Shown: piece after piece, positions 5,349-10,748 of the stretch
Layout: the number at the start of each line of letters is the position of its first letter
Position numbering within the stretch: the first letter of the stretch is position 1
Source of the DNA: Candidatus Nomurabacteria bacterium
GTDB taxonomy: Bacteria > Patescibacteriota > Minisyncoccia > Phycocordibacterales > UBA9973
Direction of reading: 5' to 3'
Length of the DNA: 10,748 bases
Assembly: GCA_026395935.1 (NCBI GenBank)
Contig: JAPLXT010000127.1
Location: forward strand, 1 to 10,748
The notes under the pieces: model-generated
What the model saw: the letters and a program-made list of their open reading frames with translations, nothing else
Told to the model about the DNA's origin: nothing
Databases searched by the model: none
Translations under genes and position numbers: made by a program

Positions 5349-6869
5349 TTAGCACAAAAAAACTATGTAATTACATAGTTTTTTTGTGCTTTTTACTTTT
5401 ATCGGGAAGAATATAACATCACGGAGATTTTTTTGTTCAGTGAAAATTGCCACGAGGCGATCTATACCCATTCCGAATCCTGTCATCGGTGGCATGCCGT
5501 GCTCCATAGCAGTTATAAATCCTTCATTCACACCCATTGCCTCTTCGTCTCCTTTATCTTTAGCTTTACCTTGAGATACTAGTAACTCTCTTTGTATCAC
5601 AGGATTCACAAGTTCCGCATATTGATTCGTAATCTCAGCTCCAGCAATTATTAACTGGCAAACTTTCGCCGTACCATTTTCATTTTGTTGTGCTAGGGGT
5701 TTTAAGTCTCCTGGAAAATCTGTAATGAAATTTGGGTTGATAATTTTTCCTCGAGAACATTTTTTGTAAATTTTATCGAGTAAATTACCTCTTCCAAGTT
5801 TTTTGGCTTCATCCTCTTTTACTCCCCATTTTATAGCTTCTACTCTAGCATCCTCTAGAGTTATAGTTTCTATATCTATATCTGCATCACGTTTTAGTAA
5901 TTCACCAAAAGTGATCCTCTCCCAAGCTACAGCAACATCCACATCAACTCCATTACCTTCATTATCATAAACCTTAAAGATAGTCTTACCCATTAAATTT
6001 TTTGCAATGGATTTTATAAGCTCCTCAGTCCACTCCATATTCGTCTCAAGTGTTTGATATGCAGCGTACCATTCCAACATTGTAAATTCTTGTAAGTGAG
6101 TTGGATCCGATCCTTCATTTCTAAAAGTTTTACCTATTTCATAAACTCTTTCGTATCCACCTACCATAAGCATTTTGTGATCGAGCTCGAGTGCTATACG
6201 AAGAACCATCGGCATATCATAGTCGTTGTGATGCGTCTCAAACACTTTCGCCATAGCACCTCCAGCCTCATTCTGCAAAATTGGAGTTTCAACTTCTAAG
6301 AAATTTTTATTATCTAGAAATTCACGTATATACTTTATTACTTGTGAACGAATCACGAAACGATTATAAGTCTCTTGATCCATAAGTACATCAAGATATC
6401 TCTTTCTATAAATTTCTTCTATATCTTGCAAGCCATGCCATTTATCAGGCAGAGGAAGAAGAGCCTTGGTAGCCATTTGCCAATCTTTTATTAAAATACT
6501 TTTTTCCCCCCTTTCTGTAATAAACAATGAACCAGTTACAGAAATAAAATCTCCATTATCAACAGTGTTAACAAATAGATTAAATAATTTTTCTTCTAAA
6601 GAATCTTTTTTGAGTACAGCTTGGAATCTTTCGTTGCCATCTTGCAACACTACAAATAAAATAGATCCCTGACCTCGCACAACTATTACTCTACCAGCAA
6701 TGGAAATATTCTTGTCCTCTGATTGAGGGGCAAGATTTTCAAACGTAGCCTTAACATATTTAATAGTATAGTCGCGTTTAATAGAAGAAGGATAAGGATC
6801 CATACCCGCTTCTTTTAATTTAGTAATTTTAGTAAATCGCGCAATACGTAATTCTTCAATAGATGCCAT
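5349..6869 (-). CDS. lysS: Lysyl-tRNA synthetase, class II
   Basis: This enzyme charges tRNA-Lys with lysine using ATP. The 506-aa product has an N-terminal OB-fold anticodon-binding domain (about 50-135) and a class II catalytic domain: motif 1 around FLEVETPIL (190-198), motif 2 FRNEGSDPTHLQEFTMLEWY (249-268) and motif 3 GFGMGIDRLVAIF (464-476). Motif 2 has THLQEF where bacterial LysRS usually has RHNPEF. The C-terminus normally ends shortly after DVIFFP; here about 13 further residues (STKKLCNYIVFLC) are read through the palindrome at 5351-5390. I chose ATG 6869 because family members start M-x-SIEELR; a TTG at 6887 lies inside greA and would add six unrelated residues. The gap after the greA stop is 4 nt, and GGAG lies almost against the ATG, so coupling with greA is likely. 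EpmA-type paralogues lack the OB domain and are excluded. Confidence 0.95.
   Translation of the reverse strand: MASIEELRIARFTKITKLKEAGMDPYPSSIKRDYTIKYVKATFENLAPQSEDKNISIAGRVIVVRGQGSILFVVLQDGNERFQAVLKKDSLEEKLFNLFVNTVDNGDFISVTGSLFITERGEKSILIKDWQMATKALLPLPDKWHGLQDIEEIYRKRYLDVLMDQETYNRFVIRSQVIKYIREFLDNKNFLEVETPILQNEAGGAMAKVFETHHNDYDMPMVLRIALELDHKMLMVGGYERVYEIGKTFRNEGSDPTHLQEFTMLEWYAAYQTLETNMEWTEELIKSIAKNLMGKTIFKVYDNEGNGVDVDVAVAWERITFGELLKRDADIDIETITLEDARVEAIKWGVKEDEAKKLGRGNLLDKIYKKCSRGKIINPNFITDFPGDLKPLAQQNENGTAKVCQLIIAGAEITNQYAELVNPVIQRELLVSQGKAKDKGDEEAMGVNEGFITAMEHGMPPMTGFGMGIDRLVAIFTEQKNLRDVIFFPIKVKSTKKLCNYIVFLC
5351..5390. terminator. 40-bp perfect palindrome, likely terminator, overlapping the lysS 3' end
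   Basis: AGCACAAAAAAACTATGTAA (5351-5370) is followed immediately by its exact reverse complement (5371-5390). The core ACTATGTAATTACATAGT is flanked by A7 and T7, giving a hairpin with a U-tract on both strands. On the plus strand a second T-rich tract follows. It lies at the boundary between the lysS operon and the mraZ operon, as expected for a terminator, but it encodes the last codons of lysS, and the minus-strand T7 (5362-5356) precedes the lysS stop (5351-5349). An alternative reading is a protein-binding palindrome centred on TGTAATTACA. Confidence 0.6.
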
Positions 6870-6873
6870 ACTC

Positions 6874-7338
6874 CTATTGTATATCAATTAGAGTGTATTT
6901 GGCTAGTCCCTTGGGAGTTTTAATAGAAACCGTGTCTCCTTTCTTTTTGCCAAATAGTGCTTCACCAAGAGGTGATTTATTTGAAATTTTATTGGCAGTC
7001 ATATCTGCTTCTTCAGCTCCAACAATACTATAAGTAACATGGTCCTTAATCCCTTCTTTATTTACTACCACAGTGGTTCCTATCTCAACTTTTGAACTCT
7101 GGTGCTTTTTCACTACGACTGAAGATTGAAGCATATACTCTATCTGGTTGATACGATCTTCGGTTTTACCTTGATCTTCACGAGCTTGATGATATTCAGC
7201 GTTCTCAGATAAATCCCCCAAAGCCTTAGCGGCTTCCAAAGATTCTAAAATCTCCTTTCTTTTAAAGGTTTTTAAATGCTTAAGTTCTTCTTGTAATGCG
7301 TGTTTTTTCTCTTCTGTTATATAATTTGTTTCTTCCAT
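6874..7338 (-). CDS. greA: Transcription elongation (transcript cleavage) factor GreA
   Basis: GreA enters the secondary channel of RNA polymerase and stimulates cleavage of backtracked transcripts. The 154-aa product is the normal length (about 158). It has an N-terminal antiparallel coiled coil (about 8-75) whose tip carries GDLSENAEYHQARE (41-54) with the metal-coordinating acidic residues D42 and E45. The C-terminal FKBP-like domain holds SPLGEALFGKKKGD (122-135) and the closing YTLIDIQ. GreB usually has a more basic patch and lacks this exact tip, so GreA is the better name. It starts 57 nt after mrdA, behind its own promoter, and ends 4 nt before lysS. The greA-lysS pairing is common in bacteria. 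Confidence 0.96.
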   Translation of the reverse strand: MEETNYITEEKKHALQEELKHLKTFKRKEILESLEAAKALGDLSENAEYHQAREDQGKTEDRINQIEYMLQSSVVVKKHQSSKVEIGTTVVVNKEGIKDHVTYSIVGAEEADMTANKISNKSPLGEALFGKKKGDTVSIKTPKGLAKYTLIDIQ

Positions 7339-7348
7339 AAGTTTCTGG

Positions 7349-7377
7349 ATTGTAGCAATTTAATAATAATAAGTCAA
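7349..7377 (-). promoter_or_regulatory. Strong sigma70-type promoter for greA-lysS
   Basis: On the minus strand TTGACT (7377-7372) is separated by 17 bp from TACAAT (7354-7349); each box matches consensus at five of six positions. The expected start is near 7342, only about 4 nt before the greA ATG at 7338. This predicts an almost leaderless mRNA, which agrees with the lack of a Shine-Dalgarno sequence before greA. Confidence 0.7.
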
Positions 7378-7395
7378 AGATATTTTAAGGTTAAT

Positions 7396-9090
7396 TTATT
7401 TTAAATATTCTGGTATATATACACTCATATAATCTATAACTTCACTCATTACTCTCGTCGCATTTCCAGAAGCTGCTTTAGGTCCACGTTCCATAACTAA
7501 AGCAAATGAATACCTAGGATTATCATAGGGAAAGAACCCTATTATCCAAGAGTTTGTGTTTGTATTTCCGAGACCTACCTGGGCCGTACCAGACTTAGCT
7601 GCCACTTCCACAGATGCAATATTTAAAGCCATACAAGTCCCTTCTGTTACTGCCATTCTCATACCCTCTTTTACTACAGTCATCTTGGTAGCGTCAACTA
7701 AAACAACTTCCGGTGTTGAAAAGTTCTTATCAGCTAATGTAACATGAGGAGTATAAATTACTCCATTATTTGCAATACCTGCCACAGCTCGTGCCATCTG
7801 AATAGGAGTTACTTGAAAACCATACTGACCGATAGAGGTGTTGTAAGTATCTCCTACCCTCCATGGATCACCTTTAAAAGTTTTTGCTTTCCATTCGGGA
7901 GTTGGAATCGTCCCAGATTTTTCTCCATTGACATTGATTCCAGTTTCTTCTCCGATACCAAACATTTTTGAATATTTATCAATATTTAAAATTCCAAGTC
8001 CTTTTTGACTTTCGAATCCTCCACCAACTTCATAGAAATAAATGTCTGATGAGATTGCAATAGCCTTCCTCATATCTACATTACCGAAAGTTCCGTGATC
8101 TTTAAATATTGTCTTCTTGTCAGGGAAGTATGGATTGGGAACTGATATTGTCCCATTAGCAAAAATTGTTTTAATTGGTGATATAACATTTTCAACGAGT
8201 GCAGCATAGCCTAAAAATGGTTTAACTATAGACCCTGGACTGTAGAGTCCTGAAACGGAACGATTCAAAAAGACCTTTCTTTTATCAGAAAAATATTCAT
8301 TTATTGTTTTACTATCATTTCCAAGAGATAGAATATTGCTATTATATTCTGGATAACTTGTCATAGCCAAAACTTCTCCTGTCTTAATATCCAAGAGAAC
8401 ACCTGCACCTCCCATAAAACCTACAATTTGAGCCATATTCGAAATTGAATCATACATCTTCTTTTGTATTTTACTATCAACAGAAAGTTTTAAATTCTCC
8501 CCTGCTACTGGTGGTGTGACAACATTTTCTGATTGAATAACTCCCTTTACATCTGTTTCTGTGATACGAACACCATTACTACCAATAAGATTGGAATCAT
8601 AAGACTTCTCAACACCATCTTTACCAATAAAAGAATCTTGCCAATAACGCCCCGATGAATCCTTTGCTGGAGAACTAACATATCCAAGCAAAAGACCAAA
8701 ACCAGGATCATTTATATAAGATCTGACGGGAGAGGAGAATTTATTCAGATCATCTTTATTCCAAGAATTCCAAGTAAGCAGAACATCATTTCTATCATAT
8801 ATAAGACCACGATCTGCAAAAATAGGCTGCCTCATCAAAGTATTATTTTGACTTTTTTTAAAGTATGCTCCCCCTTTTATTATTTGTAAGTTACTTAGTT
8901 GATAAATAAAAATAAAAGAAAAAAATAAGAAAGATAATCCAACTAGAAAAATTGTTTTTTTAGGTATTGGCTTCTCTAGCCTACCTTCAAATTGTTGAGT
9001 GTTGAACTCAGGCAAGTTTTTAGAATCAAGAAATATCTCATCTGGAGCAATATCACGTTTTATATATTTATGTTTTATATGGAATTTCAT
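7396..9090 (-). CDS. mrdA: Elongation-specific class B penicillin-binding protein 2 (MrdA)
   Basis: PBP2 is the transpeptidase of the elongasome and works with RodA and the Mre proteins. The 564-aa product has a longer than usual cytoplasmic tail (1-45), one membrane helix (46-64), a pedestal segment with DRGLIYDRNDVLL (93-105) and a transpeptidase domain with S287-I-V-K290 in SPGSIVKP, S347-S-D349 in AISSDIYFYEVG, and K499-S-G-T502. The SxD motif followed by Y-F-Y and the KSGTA form are typical of PBP2 and differ from the FtsI in this window. Fewer than 60 residues separate the DRG motif from GKDGVEKSYDSNLIG (156-170), so much of the head region known from E. coli PBP2 (633 aa) is missing. 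The start overlaps the MreD-like gene by 23 bp, consistent with a single mre/mrd operon. Confidence 0.94.
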   Translation of the reverse strand: MKFHIKHKYIKRDIAPDEIFLDSKNLPEFNTQQFEGRLEKPIPKKTIFLVGLSFLFFSFIFIYQLSNLQIIKGGAYFKKSQNNTLMRQPIFADRGLIYDRNDVLLTWNSWNKDDLNKFSSPVRSYINDPGFGLLLGYVSSPAKDSSGRYWQDSFIGKDGVEKSYDSNLIGSNGVRITETDVKGVIQSENVVTPPVAGENLKLSVDSKIQKKMYDSISNMAQIVGFMGGAGVLLDIKTGEVLAMTSYPEYNSNILSLGNDSKTINEYFSDKRKVFLNRSVSGLYSPGSIVKPFLGYAALVENVISPIKTIFANGTISVPNPYFPDKKTIFKDHGTFGNVDMRKAIAISSDIYFYEVGGGFESQKGLGILNIDKYSKMFGIGEETGINVNGEKSGTIPTPEWKAKTFKGDPWRVGDTYNTSIGQYGFQVTPIQMARAVAGIANNGVIYTPHVTLADKNFSTPEVVLVDATKMTVVKEGMRMAVTEGTCMALNIASVEVAAKSGTAQVGLGNTNTNSWIIGFFPYDNPRYSFALVMERGPKAASGNATRVMSEVIDYMSVYIPEYLK

Positions 9091-9286
9091 TTTTATATAG
9101 AATTATATGACGACGCAAATATTCTGCTATTAAATAAAAAATTATAATACCAGCATAAACAAAAATAGATTTATTTAAAAATGTATCTAGAGGAATAGAA
9201 TATAGCACATATATTATGATACTAGAAACAATAAACTCATAAAAACTCGTAAATATAAATAACCCCATAATTGATAAAATTAACAC
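9068..9286 (-). CDS. Small MreD-like integral membrane protein
   Basis: This 72-aa, very hydrophobic protein has two probable membrane helices (about 4-30 and 40-56) and a basic end (YLRRHIILYKNEIPYKT). MreD normally has about 160 residues and five or six helices, so this would be less than half an MreD. The call rests on its position immediately before mrdA, where mreD sits in the mreBCD-mrdA order, and not on any recognisable motif. The GTG start at 9286 shares a base with the upstream stop (TAGTG) and has GGTGG just upstream, suggesting coupling. ATG at 9268 is an alternative that would shorten it to 66 aa. The last 23 bp overlap the start of mrdA. It may instead be an unrelated small membrane protein. 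Confidence 0.55.
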   Translation of the reverse strand: MLILSIMGLFIFTSFYEFIVSSIIIYVLYSIPLDTFLNKSIFVYAGIIIFYLIAEYLRRHIILYKNEIPYKT

Positions 9287-10059
9287 TATCCACCATGGTA
9301 GTAAAAATATAAAGGCAAATAAAAATACATCAAAAATAACCCTTTTATATAGGCAATAGGTTTCTTTATGGCATCTTGTGTACTACTTACCTTGTTTATC
9401 TTGTCAGAAATTTTAGGTTCTGTTGATGTACCCAGAACTTGACCTATGTCTTTTTTGGTTGCATCTACAATAGTATTTATTTGTGCTAAAGTATTAGTTC
9501 TTAAATTATCGACTACGCCTAATCCACTTGTAATAGGAGTCCTAACATTGTCAGGAATAATGCTCCCTATATCATTACTTGCTTTGTCTATTTGATTCTT
9601 CAAAACATCTGCCTCTCTTACATTCTCTCCTGCAGCATTTTTAATGAGAACTGGCACGAACTGCTTGTCGTTTGCAGTTGTTGTACGATTGAGTACTACC
9701 TTTTCTTTCTTACCTGATACCATTACTGTCGATGAAATAGTTTTGGCAGATATAATATGGTCACCAGCTGTAATTTTCCAAGGAATGTAAACATCCTTTA
9801 ATTCTCCAGATGAAATAGAAATTTCCCTAGTGCCTAAAATAACATTTTTATCATAAAATTCTACTTTTGCAGATACTGTGTCCTTTTCTCCATTCCAAAT
9901 AGCAGTGTATATATTTACAGTTTCTCCTTCAATTAATGATTCTTTAGAATACCAAATCTGTCCTGGAATAAATCCAGAATTAATAGTAGTCTCCGCAAAA
10001 GCTTTCAAAGATAACAAAAAAGAAATTGTAATTATTAGAAAAAGAAAATATTTTTTCAT
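9286..10059 (-). CDS. Unidentified secreted protein with Ig/CARDB-like domain and C-terminal membrane segment
   Basis: I cannot assign this 257-aa protein to a named family. It begins with a clear signal peptide (KK, hydrophobic stretch 4-20, probable cleavage after AFA, residue 22). Residues about 28-125 look like one beta-sandwich of the CARDB/Ig kind: GETVNIYTAIWNGEKDTVSA, KVEFYDKN, LGTREISI, ELKDVYIPWKITAGDHIISA. This pattern is used to bind or present surface structures. A linker rich in Asn, Ser, Thr and Asp follows (about 126-232) with possible helical parts. A hydrophobic C-terminal segment (240-254, ending YFYYHGG) could anchor it in the membrane. It sits between murC and the MreD-like gene, in the place of mreC, whose product is also an anchored extracytoplasmic beta protein. 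A role in the cell envelope or elongasome is therefore plausible but inferred. The stop overlaps the next start by one base. Confidence 0.75.
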   Translation of the reverse strand: MKKYFLFLIITISFLLSLKAFAETTINSGFIPGQIWYSKESLIEGETVNIYTAIWNGEKDTVSAKVEFYDKNVILGTREISISSGELKDVYIPWKITAGDHIISAKTISSTVMVSGKKEKVVLNRTTTANDKQFVPVLIKNAAGENVREADVLKNQIDKASNDIGSIIPDNVRTPITSGLGVVDNLRTNTLAQINTIVDATKKDIGQVLGTSTEPKISDKINKVSSTQDAIKKPIAYIKGLFLMYFYLPLYFYYHGG

Positions 10060-10069
10060 AACTATTTAT

Positions 10070-10075
10070 ATTGTA
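10070..10075 (-). promoter_or_regulatory. Possible -10 element upstream of the secreted-protein gene
   Basis: TACAAT (10075-10070, minus strand) lies in the 22-nt gap after murC. It would place the start near 10063, about 4 nt before the ATG at 10059, the same near-leaderless geometry as greA. No good -35 box is found at 16-18 bp, so this is tentative. The gene could equally be read through from murC. Confidence 0.35.
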
Positions 10076-10081
10076 ACATAT

Positions 10082-10748
10082 TTAAACTTTCAATAGAAAG
10101 TCTCCAATCTTAAAAGCTTCCCCTGCACCCATAGTCACTATTATATCCTTTTCCCCCATATGTGAGAGTCCCAATTCCAGATATTTTTCTAATTCTTCAA
10201 AAGAAGGAAAGGCCTGAGAATTGTTAGAGTATTTATTTATCTCATTTGCTAAGATATTTGAGGAAATAGTCCCATCATCAACTTCTCGTGCATAATAAAT
10301 TGGTAGAATTAAAACTTTATCTGCATCTTTAAAACTTTGTGCGAAGTCGTTTAAAAGTAATTTTGTACGAGAAAATAAATGGGGTTGGAAGACTATTGTT
10401 AATTTCCATCCATCCGCACTAGAATACAACTCTCGGAAACCTTCGAGGGTAGAAGTAATTTCTATAGGGTGATGAGCATAATCATCATAAATCAAAACTC
10501 CATTTGAGAGCTTGCCTTTAAATTCAAAACGTCGCCATGTGCCAGGAAAATTCATAACATATTTTTCTGCGGATTCTTTTGAAATTCCTAAAGTAGAAGC
10601 GGCGGCTACAGCCGCCGCTGCATCCTTTTTGTTGTGAATTCCTGGAATTTTTAGTTTTAATTCACTATTGTAAAATTCTTCCCAATTTATAACACGCGCA
10701 TTTATACCCTTTACCACATCTGCAATATTCTTGTCGTTCGGATTACAA
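10082..10748 (-). CDS. murC: UDP-N-acetylmuramate--L-alanine ligase MurC, C-terminal part (5' end outside window)
   Basis: MurC attaches L-Ala to UDP-MurNAc, the first step of stem-peptide synthesis. Only the C-terminal half is present. The reading frame stays open to the window edge, reading CNPNDKNIADV before a GTG at 10717, so that GTG is internal and not a start. Visible motifs are IPGIHNKKDAAAAVAAA (end of the central ATPase domain, the G-x-HN-x-x-x-A pattern), RRFEFKG, YDDYAHHPIEI (the MurC/Mpl form DDY-x-HHP-x-EI), VFQPHLFSRTK and VTMGAGEA near the C-terminus. These distinguish MurC from MurD, MurE and MurF. Mpl shares several of them, but the cell-wall operon context favours MurC. A GC-rich inverted repeat (10598-10619) encodes the Ala-rich helix. 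Confidence 0.9.
   Translation of the reverse strand, partial: CNPNDKNIADVVKGINARVINWEEFYNSELKLKIPGIHNKKDAAAAVAAASTLGISKESAEKYVMNFPGTWRRFEFKGKLSNGVLIYDDYAHHPIEITSTLEGFRELYSSADGWKLTIVFQPHLFSRTKLLLNDFAQSFKDADKVLILPIYYAREVDDGTISSNILANEINKYSNNSQAFPSFEELEKYLELGLSHMGEKDIIVTMGAGEAFKIGDFLLKV

Noticed and set aside
6870..6887. TTG start extending LysRS by six residues into greA
   Set aside because: The ATG at 6869 fits the family N-terminus, and the extension lies in the greA stop region.
10717..10717. GTG as the start of the murC fragment
   Set aside because: The frame continues upstream to the window edge without a stop, and MurC must have its ATPase domain before this point.
1..10748. CRISPR array, insertion sequence, toxin-antitoxin or phage genes
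   Set aside because: No spaced direct repeats, transposase, terminal repeats or phage motifs were seen; genes are housekeeping with uniform composition.

Overview
The window is AT-rich bacterial DNA with tightly packed genes, almost all on the minus strand. It most likely comes from a Candidate Phyla Radiation (Patescibacteria) organism, probably of the Parcubacteria/Nomurabacteria type. This placement is an inference from several signs: low GC, near-absent Shine-Dalgarno sequences, overlapping or 1-nt gene junctions, a MurF without its usual N-terminal domain, shortened MreD-like and PBP2 proteins, and a secreted protein of a type seen in such genomes. All twelve reading frames accepted here are open in the standard code; they end in eight TAA and four TAG stops and no TGA.

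Read in the direction of transcription (high to low coordinates), the first block is an elongation/precursor operon. It holds the 3' part of murC (10748-10082), an unrecognised secreted Ig/CARDB-like protein (10059-9286), a very small MreD-like membrane protein (9286-9068), the elongation transpeptidase PBP2 mrdA (9090-7396), the transcript-cleavage factor greA (7338-6874) and the lysyl-tRNA synthetase lysS (6869-5349). greA has its own strong sigma70-type promoter, predicted to give an almost leaderless mRNA.

The 118-bp interval between the lysS stop and the mraZ start is the most information-dense part of the window. It holds most of a 40-bp perfect palindrome that also covers the lysS stop, a perfect DnaA box, an array of MraZ operator repeats in 10-bp phase, and the promoter those repeats overlap.

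The second block is a shortened division and cell wall (dcw) operon: mraZ (5231-4797), rsmH (4795-3902), an ftsL-like gene (3888-3565), ftsI/PBP3 (3565-1856) and murF (1854-550). Gene junctions are 1-nt gaps or 1-nt overlaps, except 13 nt before ftsL. A perfect 14-bp hairpin with T-tracts on both strands (359-390) ends the operon.

The left end carries a 54-codon unidentified minus-strand ORF (298-134), another bidirectional hairpin (66-94) and the 3' two-thirds of a plus-strand tRNA-Glu(CTC) cut by the window edge. Taken together, the window encodes peptidoglycan precursor synthesis (MurC, MurF), the two transpeptidases for elongation and division, their membrane partners, and the MraZ/RsmH pair at the head of the dcw operon. 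No mobile element, CRISPR array or clear new multi-gene system is visible. The best leads are the mraZ control region, the palindrome that overlaps the lysS stop, and the mre-like operon in which an unknown secreted protein occupies the place of MreC.
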